This document shows positions 9,158 to 19,420 of a DNA stretch of 64,000 nt, piece by piece. The DNA is from Ligustrum vulgare. Taxonomy: Eukaryota > Streptophyta > Magnoliopsida > Lamiales > Oleaceae. The stretch lies in contig OY743184.1 of the NCBI GenBank assembly GCA_963555705.1, forward strand, positions 21,069,859 to 21,133,858, read 5' to 3'. Position 1 is the stretch's first letter, and each line of letters opens with the position of its first letter. The notes beneath the pieces were generated by a model that saw only the letters and a list, made by a program, of their open reading frames with translations, was not told the DNA's origin and searched no databases. A program made the position numbers and the translations under genes.

Positions 9158-9830
9158 TTTTGAGTTGTAGAATAGCATAATTCTTTTATTATTTTGTGGA
9201 CCCCACCAAATGTAAGGGTGTGTAAGGAAGTGTGTAAACCAACATGTACATATAACATTGTCCATATAGAAATTCAAAATATAAGAGCCCATTACGAACA
9301 TCAGAGCAATGTAGAAGAATTTGGGTGATTTGATGATTGCAAAGTACTTGGGCAATTAAGCAATGAATAAGCAAAGAAACAATTTCTACAACATACACTA
9401 AGGTAATGTTTTGGAGCCATTAATAGTAGTTACCTTGACATGGACAGTTAATGAAAACGTGGAGGAAATAAGTTGGATCATCACGAGAAGTTAATAGAAG
9501 AAGTGAGCGAAGGTTATGGAAGTAAGTGAACAACAATTATTTCACATCACTTTTGAAGCAAAGACGGTAAATTAGAAACTCAAAGTAGCAAGTAGTTAAT
9601 AGAACTTGCATATATTGTAGACACTTAGACAGACTAGAAGGACCAACAAATCAAAACTCTCAAAATAGAGATGTAATTTTCTTATCTTAAGTGGAGGCAT
9701 TTTGTAAATTAAGATTTTCTAGTGCAAAACACCCATTTTTGTGACTGTCTTAAGTGATTTGTCCCTTACACAATCGTCTGATCCCCTTTTTTAATTATCA
9801 GCACAAGCGAAACAAGACCCGCAAGAAACA

Positions 9831-9936
9831 ATTTGGCACGCCCTTGTAGGACATTTGGTGTAAGAAAAGTTTCAAGTAACATAATTTGGCATGCCCTTGT
9901 AGGACACTTGGTGTAAGAAAAGTTTCAAGTAACACG
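9831..9936 (+). repeat. Duplicated primer-binding-site leader, 2 x 53 bp
   Basis: The LTR ends at CA (9830) and is followed by ATTTGGCACGCCCTTGTAGG, the TGGCACGCCC PBS form seen in Tat-type gypsy elements. The same 53-base unit (PBS plus following leader) is repeated directly at 9884 with two or three substitutions. A second PBS copy not abutting the LTR would not serve priming of normal minus-strand DNA. Confidence 0.75.
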
Positions 9937-10278
9937 CCTCATAAAAATTCTAATAAGGAGTCGGTTGCACATTGTTTTCTTCTTTCTATAATCGAAGAAC
10001 AATCTGAGGGTCAACAAAGCCCAGATAAAGGAGGACCTCGCAGTCTTTATGAATTAAAGACAGAGTTAAGTCCACGCACCATGCATGCACTACTTGGAGA
10101 ACTCACTCATTACATTGTCGAGCAAGTAAATTTACAAAGTATTCATACTGTAGAAATACTTGCTCAAAAAGAAAATATATATTATGACAATATGACAAAA
10201 CAATTAGATACAATGAATGAACTCATAAACAAAATTGTAGGCCATTTTTGTCAAACAAGTCCCAGGGGGAGGAAATAG
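9886..10278 (+). pseudogene. Gag leader/N-terminal remnant of Tat element
   Basis: Open 130-codon stretch without an ATG at its start (opens at TTG; the first ATG in frame is near 10,081, giving MHALLGEL...). The residues are polar, with IVEQVNLQSIHTVEILAQK and a C-terminal basic PRGRK. Position directly after the PBS and before gag core fragments supports a gag N-terminal region. No domain is recognisable on its own. Confidence 0.5.
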
Positions 10279-12600
10279 TTATTTCCAAAATAGGAGTTTA
10301 ATAGGTAACGACTCGCCAAATGCAAATACAATTGTTGGTTTATCAACTGTTATGTTGAGTCAGTACCTAAAAACACCACATATTGGTCTATCCAACATAA
10401 GGAGTCTCTTCCAACGCAGGAGGTGTTGGAACATCCAATATGTAGGTAACTTTAATATAAGGTAAAATGTCCAAAACATAGTATCAAATACACATGTATT
10501 AATGAAGGAGCAAACCAACCATTCATTGGTACTAATAATGAAATAAACAATGGTTCATTCATGCCTAATATTGGGGTTAATCCCATCAGACCACCAGCAG
10601 TATCATATGTATCACTACCAGTAGGGGTTTCGATCTTAATGCCATGTTAAGAGAGCAGATAGCAGAAATCTTACAGGATCAAATGACTTTTGGAACACAA
10701 CCAGTAATTCGTCCAACATATAGAAAACCTCATCCAAACTATGTAGATCAAGCATATCATTGACACAGAGAGTTTAGAGTGCTTAAATTTTCTTTATTTA
10801 CCGGTTTAGGGTATGTGTCCACCTTGGAACACATATGACATTTTACGTTACAATGTGTTGGTTACCCATTACCATACAATAAGATTATTCCCAAGTTCAC
10901 TAATTGGGGTTGTTTCTCTTGATTAATTAATTTGCCAACAAATTCTGTTTAAATATGGAAACGGTTGGAGCAATTATTTTATACTAATTTTACAAAACTA
11001 AATGATAAGTTTGGTAGATTTAGCGAATTTATGTTAACTGCCAAATGATTGGGCTGAATCATTTCTTCAAAAATCTAAAACGATTAGGAGTAAATACTTT
11101 ATTCTTTGCTAGAAACAGAATTTATTAAAATCCTCAAAGTTGTTTTAGTTTCGAATTGAAAAAGAAGTTCCAAGACACGGAATTTCCTAATCTCTTTCAA
11201 TTTAGCGCTAATGTTATCAGATATGAGTGATTATTAAGTGAGTAAGAACAAATGAAGAGCTCTAGTAAATAGATTTACTACAGAGACTCCAATTTTGATG
11301 TCCATGCCATAGATACTGGTCAGGATGAGGCCGATGTGTGTTTAGTCGAATTAGTTAAAGGAGATATGTACACATGTCCCATATTAACAAAATTAGAAAT
11401 ATTAGATAAAGATGAGTTAGCGCAAGAAGATAACAAGAAAACTAGTAATTTTGTTCGATGTAACTAAAGCTAATACAATATTTGATCAGTTGTACAAAGA
11501 TAAGTAAATAAATTGAGCGATAAGCACAAGTTGCCAAACCCTAAACAAACTAAGGGTAAAAAATATTGTAAATGTCATAATATATGGTCTCACATGACTA
11601 ATTACTGTTTGGGTTTTCATAATGTATTGCAGGATGCTGTTGAATCTGGGTGAATTACCTTTGAGTAATAAAAGAAGATGTCAGTTAATGAAAATTCTTT
11701 TCCACGGCCAGTTGATATTGATATGGTTATTCCTAAATTCAATTAGCAAGATCTACCAAAGTTCAAACGACGGTAGATGAAGGAGAGGACGAATCACGTC
11801 CAAGTATTTTTCAAAGATTAAAAGGAAAAGCCATTAATGAAGATGGAAATTTGTGCATTAGATGACATAAAGAAATTGGAAAATTAATTAGCGAAAAGAA
11901 AGCATGCAAGCAGTCATTTAACGCTATTGAACTACCGCCATTTGAAAGTTAGATGAAGCTATTTTCTAGAAGATCATATAGCTCATGGTTATATGCTATG
12001 ACGTTTGGGAGGTCACGTAGCCCATTGAGGAACATCAGAACATTTAGGCCACAAACATACATATCTCTCAAACGTGTTGCATTCATTCAGCCATCAAGCA
12101 AGGAAAGTAATTTCGTTTGACAAAATGACAAGAACACAACAAAGGTGATTTTAGAGAAACTATGGGTGAATGATGAGGCAGCAAAAAGGTATGGAACAAC
12201 GTAAGCCTGCATAGTTCATTTATGTAAAAAAAATCGAATACTCTTGAAATTAAGCAAAATGGAGGTTCAAAGAAGTCAATAGAAGAATCATCAACAAGTA
12301 AACACGTTGGGAAACAAAAATTATAGCACCGACGAAAAGATGAAGATGAAAATGATGATGTTGGAAGATCAAGCAACATCAAATTTGTTACCTTACTTCC
12401 TAATATGGATTCCAATTATATATTGGCTAATGAGTTCAAAAATAAAGAGGATGATGAAAATGTTATAGAAGAACTAGAAGAAACAGTGTTCACATTGGAT
12501 GGTGAGGGTAATACTCCCACAAGTTGAGGAGACGCATGACTTGTATGAGAATGAAATGACTGATATAGAAGAACTAGATTTGAAGGCAGAATGTAGAATG
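10279..12600 (+). pseudogene. Gag core and zinc-knuckle remnants, multiply frameshifted
   Basis: Translated fragments in different frames match the order of a gypsy gag. A FSLFTG...YVSTLEH block (about 10,780-10,830) resembles the start of the Retrotrans_gag domain. A VCLVELVKGDMYTCPIL block lies near 11,340-11,390. A CKCHNIWSHMTNYC cysteine/histidine knuckle (about 11,565-11,606) is followed by GFHNVLQDAVESG, the pattern typical of Tat/Ogre-like gag ends. Stops and frameshifts interrupt it every few dozen codons. Confidence 0.6.
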
Positions 12601-12611
12601 TAGAATGTAAA

Positions 12612-12929
12612 ATGAGGAGAGTATCGCGTTGTAAGCTTCTCAAACAATTATACCAAGAAGGCAATCCAGTAGTGGGAAAATTGGGCGAGTCATCTGGGCA
12701 ATCTTTCAATTATCTTGTTCTGTATGGAACGCTCAAGAGGAAAAGAAGAATATCTCGTATTGAAAAGTATGAGTCACCCTCAAAGATATTCCCTCCACCT
12801 ATTGGTTGGGAAGAACCACCAAAAACTTCAAATGTTAGAGAAATCCAAACTAAAGATATGTTGCAAGTAGATGTGTCAAACAATTGTGAACCGGAAAAAG
12901 GGAAACAAAAATCGAGGTTGAGTCAATAG
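12612..12929 (+). pseudogene. Gag-protease linker fragment of Tat element, copy 1
   Basis: A 105-codon open stretch with SRCKLLKQLYQEGNPVVGKL and a KIFPPPIGWEEPP-like proline-rich piece. The counterpart in copy 2 is at 18,727-19,020 and is nearly identical except that a stop comes earlier. It lies between the acidic linker (12,413-12,530, LPNMDSNYILANEF) and the protease. I recognise no enzyme motif in it. Confidence 0.45.
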
Positions 12930-12991
12930 CGAAGGTCATTTTTAAGAAATATTCTTTATAATTGACCAAACACTTAAAACTCTTAATATAA

Positions 12992-13167
12992 AAGTATGTT
13001 TGGTAATGTGAAAATTTTGGATTTTTGTAGTTTGTTTTGATTTTTTGATAGATGTGTGGTTTAAAAATGTTTGAAAAGTCAAAAATTGTGAGCTTGACTA
13101 AGAATGGAGGGTTGAGATTGAGTTTGAAAAGTTGAGGTGAAAATTTTATCTTTACCAAACAGGCTCT
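12992..13167. mobile_element. Tourist-like MITE in copy 1 only, TSD TAA
   Basis: Begins AAGTATGTTTGGTAATG and ends TTTACCAAACAGGCTC, an imperfect terminal inverted repeat, flanked by TAA (12,989-12,991 and 13,168-13,170). Copy 2 of the tandem duplication has the uninterrupted sequence with one TAA at 19,104-19,106, so this is a filled/empty pair that proves insertion with a 3-base TAA duplication, as in PIF/Harbinger (Tourist) MITEs. Confidence 0.9.
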
Positions 13168-13440
13168 AAATGCCTTCATTGATGACATTCCAGTGTCTAG
13201 TGTACTTATTGATAGTGAGGCAGCTATTAACACCATTCCATATAGAATGTTAAGGAAATTCGCTAAATCAGACACTGATATTGTTTCAACATAAGTGGTG
13301 TCAACTAGTTTCAATGGAGGAACAATTTCAGCCAAATGAGTGATGCCTTTAGAGATTACAACAGGAAGTACAACAAAGATTGTTGTTTTCTTCATAATAG
13401 ATGGACCTACCATTTACAACGTACAGTTAGGAAGGGAATG
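13161..13440 (+). pseudogene. Aspartic protease remnant of Tat element, copy 1
   Basis: Sense-strand translation gives NAFIDDIPVSSVLIDSEAAI with following INTIPYRMLRKF, then, after two stops, MPLEITTGSTTKIVVFFIID and VQLGRECIH. This is the retropepsin fold order of gypsy elements. The catalytic triad expected as D-S/T-G reads DSE, so Gly is lost as well as frame integrity. The long minus-strand frame over the same bases (12,850-13,413) is a shadow of this region. Confidence 0.7.
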
Positions 13441-13879
13441 TATACACAGTAGTCAATGTATTCCATTATCACTCCATCAATAATTAGTATTCTGGAACTA
13501 TAAAGGTTGAGCTTAAGTCGTACACGCATATCAAAGACCTTTTGTGGAAGAAGCTAATTCAGTAAAGTGATTAATGTACGAAGGCAATTATAGACCAGTC
13601 AGGGTGGTTCAAAGAGAAGAAGAAATACAAGTGGTATCGTAAAGTGAAAATCCATACTCAGCGGAGGCTCTTACTGAACTATTTACTTAAATGAAGCCAA
13701 ATATAACGACCTTCGAAGAGTCAGTAATTGACAAGAAGATAATCGAAGGAGTGTAATGCAAAACTAATCACAAGGTGTTCTGGAAAAAAATGTAGCCCTT
13801 AAAACCAAACTAATGGTTTATGAGAAATATTATGAAAATAAAATAAAAAAAGAAGAAGCGTTGCATTACTAAAAAAAAA

Positions 13880-15070
13880 ATGGTTGTATTTGGTCTGGAG
13901 CATAACTTACAAAATGAAGTCAAATGGATTGCTAAGAAAAACTCCTACAGACTTGGGGATAATTTGATGAAGATTGCAAAGTCAGGGCATGTTCAGGCAC
14001 AAGATCGATTAATGAAAGTAAATATTGACGATGAAGGAGAATATCGTCCAACCTTTATTAGCCAATTGCTCAATGAGAAGGTCATTTCCAAGTTAATCTC
14101 TTCATTAAAAGAATATAAACATTATCTTGCTTAGGAATATGAACAAATCTCCTGACTAGATAGAGATTTAGTAGAACATAGATTGCCTACTAAACCTAAC
14201 TTTAAACCTCATAAGCAACCATCTAGGTGTTTTGCACCTAATGATTACCTGAAGTAAAGAAAGGAAATGTAGCAACTATTAAAACCTGGTTTCATTAGAA
14301 CAGCCAGGTATGTGAAATGGTTGTCTAATATTGGTCATGTCTTAAAAAAGAAAGGTAAAATGAGGGTATGCATAGATTTTAGAAATCTAGATCTCGCAAC
14401 GCCTAAAGATGAATATTCAATACCACAGCAGATTCCTTGGTTGATTCCACTCCTGGACACACCATATATTCTTTTATGGATGATTATTCTAGGTTAATCA
14501 TATTTATATAATTGAATAAGATGTACATAAAACTACTTTTTGATGCTAGAGGCCTTAGAATGTTATGAATGGGTAGTCATGTCATTTGGCCTAAAGAAGA
14601 TGTACATAAAATTGCTTTTAGATGCCTAAAGGCCTTGGGATGTTATGAATGGGTAATCATACCATTTGCCTAAAGAATGTTGGGGATACTTATCAAAGAG
14701 CAATGAATATGATTTTTCATGACATGATTGTTGAATATATTGAGTTTTATATAGATGATATAGTGATAAAATCACTCAAAAAAGAAAATCATTTTCATCA
14801 ATTAGAACAATCCTTTAAACAAATGAGGCAATACAAATTGAAGTTGAATCCTTTAAAATGTGCATTTGGTGTAAATTCAAACAACTTTCTGGATTTCTTG
14901 GCGCATAACAAGGGAATCGAGTTGGATAAATACTGAAGGCCAAACTGCCTAATAGTAGAAAAGAATTGCAAGAGTTTTTGGGTCAAGTTAATTTATTAAA
15001 GCGATTTATTTCCAATTACACATGGCAAAATAAAGATTTTTTCGCATCTTTTGAAGCTCAAAAATCAAGA
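13880..15070 (+). pseudogene. Reverse transcriptase remnant of Tat element, copy 1
   Basis: In order: the pre-RT ENKWIAKK/YRPTFISQLLNEK segment (13,880-14,134), FIRTARYVKWLSNIGHVLKK and RVCIDFRNLDLATPKDEY (14,290-14,420), then the palm block with the intact YIDD motif at about 14,748-14,759, and LKCAFGVNSNNFLDFLAHNK. Gypsy-type RT of the Tat group. Inactivated by frameshifts, an in-frame stop after the palm block and a duplicated 79-base stretch (14,520-14,677) that repeats the region encoding the YEWVVMPFGLK-like segment. The same duplication exists in copy 2. Confidence 0.8.
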
Positions 15071-15218
15071 CGAGCTTTCTACATTGGAAAATCAAAGTTT
15101 TAGGATAAGATACACATCAAAAGCTAAAAAGGAAAAGTCATTAATGAAGATGGAAATTTGTGCATTAGATGACATAAAGAAATTGGAAAAGTAATTAGCG
15201 AAAAGAAAGCATGCAAGC

Positions 15219-15915
15219 TGATGTGATCCGGACCCTCGACAATAGGAGTCATAGCAGGCTTGACGGGAAAATTTAAAGATTCAAGCCAAACAGAGAAAAA
15301 AAGGACCAGTTTTGACATTACGGCCGTAATGTCAAGGATCACAGCCGTAACAAAATCCTCACGGCCGTAACATATTTCAATTACACAATTACGGCCGTAA
15401 ATGAAGACCTCACGGCCGTAAGACTGCTTCTGGACGTGCGCCGCTGTGGGGTTTAAAGATTTCGAAATATTTTATTTCCTTATCAGTTTTTAGCTATTTT
15501 AGGTTAGTTAGAATTCTATTTTGAGTAAATTAGCGATTAGAGTTTTATTCTACTTATTTATACGTCTTTTTTGATTCATTGTAATTTAAGACTTTGATGA
15601 TTAAATAAAACAGAGATTGAATATTTTTCAATTGCTTAATGTGTGGATTCACATTACAAACCCAAACTTATCAAGATTGATTATCTTGTGGCGTTCATCC
15701 CGAATTTATCAAATATTCGCGAGAATATTTGTGGCGTTCAAATCAGAGACTTATCAAGGAGATTGGGCAAATCCTTGTGGTGTTTCGAAAGTCGTGGTTC
15801 TTTATTCCGCATCGTCGAGCCATCGCGTCGTGAATATCGGGTCATGATTCATCCGTCCAACCACAACCTGAGTTCGGAACTTTCCGGCGTTTCTTCCGTG
15901 CTTCGAACCTCGTCA
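15219..15915 (+). repeat. 5' LTR of the compact LTR element
   Basis: 697 bases, TG...CA. The U3 part holds the TTACGGCCGTAA motif array (15,318-15,422). A TATTTATACG sequence near 15,555 may serve as TATA region. U5 ends just before the PBS at 15,918. Confidence 0.92.
15318..15422. repeat. TTACGGCCGTAA palindrome array in LTR U3
   Basis: Perfect 12-base palindromes at 15,318-15,329 and 15,389-15,400, with near copies (ACAGCCGTAA, CACGGCCGTAAC, CACGGCCGTAAG) at about 15,341, 15,359 and 15,411. The same array is at 17,423-17,527 in the 3' LTR, where one diverged copy is CACGGCCGTAAC instead of CACAGCCGTAAC. Confidence 0.85.
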
Positions 15916-15917
15916 TT

Positions 15918-15929
15918 TGGTATCAGAGC
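15918..15929 (+). other. Primer binding site, initiator Met tRNA
   Basis: TGGTATCAGAGC two bases after the LTR end matches the 3' end complement of plant initiator methionine tRNA, the commonest PBS of plant LTR elements. Confidence 0.93.
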
Positions 15930-16312
15930 TGGACTCTGAATTCAGGTTTTTCTATCCAGTTTGATTTTTATGTCTATCATCGAGTCCCATAAAAATCATC
16001 CATATCTTGTTGTTGAGTCTTTCTTTTCTTTCTTTTCTTGTTCTTCGTGCCAGTAAATTTTTTATTTGTTTGATCCATATAAAAATTCAACAAAAATTCA
16101 AAAGTGTTTGTTTTGCTTAATTTTTATCCGAATTAAGTTCCGTTTGTTTTGTTGTGTTCGTTGTCGAATTTTCGGATTTACAAAAAAAAATTATTATTAT
16201 TATTATTTTATTTATTCCGAAAATTCATCCTAAAATTCAAAAAAAAAAAAGAGTCCATTCAAGAACCACTTTCTTGAATATCTTGTTCCTTTGTTTTCAT
16301 TATTCTTTTTCT

Positions 16313-16435
16313 ATGTCCTTCCACAAAAATTTCACAATGTCCAATTCCCATGAAAACGCCAAAGATCGTATGTGGAGATTTTTGAATGAAGCTTTGGTTA
16401 GATTGGATAAATTAGATGAAAGGGAAGGAAATTGA
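16313..16435 (+). CDS. Short leader ORF (40 codons) of the compact LTR element
   Basis: Opens at ATG 16,313 and codes for MSFHKNFTMSNSHENAKDRM then WRFLNEALVRLDKLDEREGN, ending TGA. Its last bases overlap the longer frame that follows in another phase. It looks like the start of the element's protein, separated from the 299-codon frame by a one-base shift or a programmed frameshift. The predicted amphipathic helix (RFLNEALVRLDKL) would fit a gag N-terminus, but no family is recognised. Confidence 0.5.
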   Translation: MSFHKNFTMSNSHENAKDRMWRFLNEALVRLDKLDEREGN

Positions 16436-17331
16436 AAAAGGGGCGATCTCAAGCAAATCGTAGTGATTATAGGCATGATCCTAAACCTATGGATGGAATC
16501 GGGGTTAAGAGAGGAGCTGAGATTGATCCAAAAGCAATTTTGAAAATTCAAAAAGAAATTTATGAGGAAAGATTGAGGTGTGAACGGGAGGCAGAAATAA
16601 AATATTTGGCTAAATTGCGAAAAAAGGAGGAGAAACGAAAGGCGGTGATTAAATTGTTAGAGGAGAGTGAAATACATGTTATGGTTGAGCCTCGGGATAT
16701 GAATGTTGAAAAGAAGGAGGGAGACTTGAAACATGAATTAGAAGTAGTTGAAGAGACCCCGAACTTTGTGGTAGGAGTTGAAAACGTGGAGTTATGTGAA
16801 CAAACTCCAAAATATGATGAGGAATTAGAAGTTGGGGTAGAAGTTCAAATTTTGAGCTTTGAATTGGTAGATCCACATTTGAATACCGTTGGGGGAGTGC
16901 ATGAAATTAGTGATAAAAATCTGGATGTCGGAGATGTGGTTGAGTTTGAAGATAAAAAAACCGAACAAGAAATTGCAAAGGAGGAAAGAGGCGAAGAGAA
17001 GAGCCTCGTGGTTCAAGAAGTAGAGTTGGTGGTGGTTTGTCATGAATACAAGGATCCATACCTTGTACCTCATGAAGCTAACATGTCCCTCCCCATTTTG
17101 TTTAAATCTTTTTTGCAAGTTAATTACGTTTGGGAGCTTCAACCACACTACATATGGAAAATGAAGTTCAAGCTCCATCTCTTCCGTGTTAGCAAATCAA
17201 AGGATTCCAATTTATTGAACTCATGGCATGGAAGCAGAAATTTTTCGTTTGATCCAGGAGGTGAAGTGAAACACCAGGAACAAAGCTATGATTCGGGACG
17301 AATCATCCTAAAGAAGGAGGGTATGATGTGA
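16432..17331 (+). CDS. Charged coiled-coil-like ORF (about 299 codons) of the compact LTR element, unrecognised
   Basis: Longest open frame of the element. It has no ATG at its start (opens at TTG; first ATG encodes MDGIGVKRGAE at about 16,492), so it probably continues the preceding short frame. Residues 35-75 are rich in Lys/Arg/Glu (KEIYEERLRCEREAEIKYLA, KKEEKRKAVIKLLEE) and likely helical or coiled-coil. A long acidic stretch with VVGVENVEL/EVGVEVQI follows to about 200, then a hydrophobic/basic C-terminal part (FLQVNYVWELQPHYIWKMKF). It ends over the purine tract, into the 3' LTR. No zinc knuckle and no catalytic motif is visible. It may be a gag-like or accessory protein. The frame is open over 900 bases in an old sequence environment, which argues for recent constraint or youth. 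Confidence 0.6.
   Translation: MKKGRSQANRSDYRHDPKPMDGIGVKRGAEIDPKAILKIQKEIYEERLRCEREAEIKYLAKLRKKEEKRKAVIKLLEESEIHVMVEPRDMNVEKKEGDLKHELEVVEETPNFVVGVENVELCEQTPKYDEELEVGVEVQILSFELVDPHLNTVGGVHEISDKNLDVGDVVEFEDKKTEQEIAKEERGEEKSLVVQEVELVVVCHEYKDPYLVPHEANMSLPILFKSFLQVNYVWELQPHYIWKMKFKLHLFRVSKSKDSNLLNSWHGSRNFSFDPGGEVKHQEQSYDSGRIILKKEGMM
17310..17323 (+). other. Polypurine tract of the compact LTR element
   Basis: AAAGAAGGAGGGTA directly precedes the 3' LTR start at 17,324, as required for plus-strand priming. Confidence 0.85.
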
Positions 17332-18020
17332 TCCGGACCCTCGACAATAGGAGTCATAGCAGGCTTGACGAGAAAATTTAAAGATTCAAGCCTAACAGAG
17401 AAAAAAAGGACCAGTTTTTACATTACGGCCGTAATGTCAAGGATCACGGCCGTAACAAAATCCTCACGGCCGTAACATATTTCAATTACACAATTACGGC
17501 CGTAAATGAAGACCTCACGGCCGTAAGACTGCTTCTGGACGTGCGCCGCTGTGGGGTTTAAAGATTTCGAAATATTTTATTTCCTTATCAGTTTTTAGCT
17601 ATTTTAGGTTAGTTAGAATTCTATTTTGAGTAAATTAGCGATTAGGGTTTTATTCTACTTATTTATACGCCTTTTTTGATTCATTGTAATTTAAGACTTT
17701 GATGATTAAATAAAACAGAGATTGAATGTTTTTCAATTGCTTAATGTGTGGATTCACATTACAAACCCAAACTTATCAAGATTGATTATCTTGTGGCGTT
17801 CATCCCGAATTTATCAAATATTCGCGAGAATATTTGTGGCGTTCAAATCAGAGACTTATCAAGGAGATTGGGCAAATCCTTGTGGTGTTTCGAAAGTCGT
17901 GGTTCTTTATTCCGCATCGTCGAGCCATCGCGTCGTGAATATCGGGTCATGATTCATCCGTCCAACCACAACCTGAGTTCGGAACTTGCCGGCGTTTCTT
18001 TCGCGCTTCGAACCTCGTCA
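17324..18020 (+). repeat. 3' LTR of the compact LTR element
   Basis: 697 bases, same length as the 5' LTR, with about ten substitutions against it. The motif array is at 17,423-17,527. It ends CCTCGTCA before the target duplicate CAAGC. Confidence 0.92.
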
Positions 18021-18726
18021 CAAGCAGTCATTTAACGCTATTGAACTACCGCCATTTGAAAGTTAGATGAAGCTATTTTCTAGAAGATCATATAGCTCAT
18101 GGTTATATGCTATGACGTTTGGGAGGTCACGTAGACCATCGAGGAACATCAGAACATTTAGGCCACAAACATACATATCTCTCAAACGTATTGCATTCGT
18201 TCAGCCATCAAGCAAGGAAAGTAATTTCGTTTGACAAAATGACAAGAACACAACAAAGGTGATTTTAGAGAAACTATGGGTGAATGATGAGGCAGCAAAA
18301 AGGTATGGAACAACGTAAGCCTGCATAGTTCATTTATGTAAAAAAAAATCGAATACTCTTGAAATTAAGCAAAATGGAGGTTCAAAGAAGTTAATAGAAG
18401 AATCATCAACAAGTAAACACATTGGGAAACAAAAATTCGAGCACCGACGAAAAGATGAAGATGAAAATGATGATGTTGGAAGATCAAGCAACATCAAATT
18501 TGTTACCTTACTTCCTAATATGGATTCCAATTATATATTGGCTAATGAGTTCAAAAATAAAGAGGATGATGAAAATGTTATAGAAGAACTAGAAGAAACA
18601 GTGTTCACATTGGATGGTGAGGGTAATACTCCCACAAGTTGAGGAGACGCATGACTTGTATGAGAATGAAATGACTGATATAGAAGAACTAGATTTGAAG
18701 GAAGAATGTAGAATGTAGAATGTAAA

Positions 18727-19020
18727 ATGAGGAGAGTATCGCGTTGTAAGCTTCTCAAACAATTATACCAAGAAGGCAATCCAGTAGTGGGAAAATTGGG
18801 CGAGTCATCTGGGCAATCTTTCAATTATCTTGTTCTGTATGGAACGCTCAAGAGGAAAAGAAGAATATCTCGTATTGAAAAGTATGAGTCACCCTCAAAG
18901 ATATTCCCTCCACCTATTGGTTGGGAAGAACCACCAAAAACTTCAAATGTTAGAGAAATCCAAACTGAAGATATGTTGCAAGTAGATGTGTCAAACAATT
19001 GTGAACTTGAAAAAGGGTAA
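18727..19020 (+). pseudogene. Gag-protease linker fragment of Tat element, copy 2
   Basis: Counterpart of 12,612-12,929, ending earlier at a TAA because of a small change near CELEKG. Not recognised as an enzyme. Confidence 0.45.
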
Positions 19021-19106
19021 CAAAAATGGAGGTTGAGTCAATAGTGAAGGTCATTTTTAAGAAATATTCTTTAGAATTGACCAAACACTTAAAACTCTTA
19101 ATATAA

Positions 19107-19420
19107 ATGCCTTCATTGATGACATTCCAGTGTCTAGTGTACTTATTGATAGTGAGGCAGCTATTAACACCATTCCATATAGAATGTTAAGGAAATTCGC
19201 TAAATCAGACACTGATATTGTTTCAACGTAAGTGGTGTCAACTAGTTTCAATGGAGGAACAATTTCAGCCAAATGAGTGATGCCTTTAGAGATTACAACA
19301 GGAAGTACAACAAAGACTGTTGTTTTCTTCATAATAGATGGACCTACCATTTACAACGTACAGTTAGGAAGGGAATGTATACACAGTAGTCAATGTATTC
19401 CATTATCACTCCATCAATAT
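19107..19420 (+). pseudogene. Aspartic protease remnant of Tat element, copy 2
   Basis: Same DSE-containing protease remnant as copy 1, but without the MITE, so the linker and protease are contiguous here. Same in-frame stops after DIVST and after GGTISAK. Confidence 0.7.

Larger units (their letters stand above)
8022..9262. mobile_element. MITE split by a solo LTR (outer element A)
   Basis: The left part (8022-8103) and right part (about 9180-9262) form an inverted repeat: GGATTATACTATTTGTACA-like on the left against the reverse complement of TGTACATATAACATTGTCC on the right, with matching TTACACA/TGTGTAA and GTGGGG/CCCCAC blocks. Flanking 9-mers AATATAGAA (8013-8021) and CATATAGAA (9263-9271) are a near-perfect target duplication inside the Tat 5' LTR; the uninterrupted 3' LTR at 21,187 supports the empty site. 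A 9-base duplication suggests a Mutator-like MITE. Element B and a solo LTR lie inside it. Confidence 0.65.
11820..15126 (+). repeat. Tandem duplication copy 1 (gag end, protease, RT of Tat element)
   Basis: This 3,307-base unit is repeated directly from 15,127 to about 21,066 at very high identity. Removing the MITE plus TSD (179 bases) from copy 1 and the nested LTR element plus TSD (2,807 bases) from copy 2 leaves 3,128 and about 3,130 bases. The junction is at an AAAAAGG microhomology. Both copies share the same older lesions, so the duplication followed decay of the element. Confidence 0.9.
15219..18020 (+). mobile_element. Complete non-autonomous LTR retrotransposon, 2,802 bp, TSD CAAGC
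   Basis: Two 697-base LTRs (15,219-15,915 and 17,324-18,020) start TGATGTGATCCGG and end CCTCGTCA. CAAGC lies on both sides (15,214-15,218 and 18,021-18,025), and copy 1 of the tandem duplication shows the empty site (CATGCAAGCAGTC near 11,911). A PBS for initiator methionine tRNA (TGGTATCAGAGC) starts at 15,918, and a purine-rich tract (AAAGAAGGAGGGTA) ends at 17,323. There is no protease, RT or integrase, so it must depend on enzymes of a relative. By hand I count about 10 LTR-LTR differences in 697, so it is young. Confidence 0.95.

Noticed and set aside
12850..13413. 187-codon minus-strand frame
   Set aside because: It lies antisense to the protease remnant of the Tat element and spans the MITE; the sense strand gives recognisable protease residues, so this is a shadow.
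15617..15939. Overlapping 76- and 98-codon frames, repeated at 17,722-18,035
   Set aside because: They lie in the two LTRs of the compact element, so their duplication reflects the LTRs, not gene duplication.
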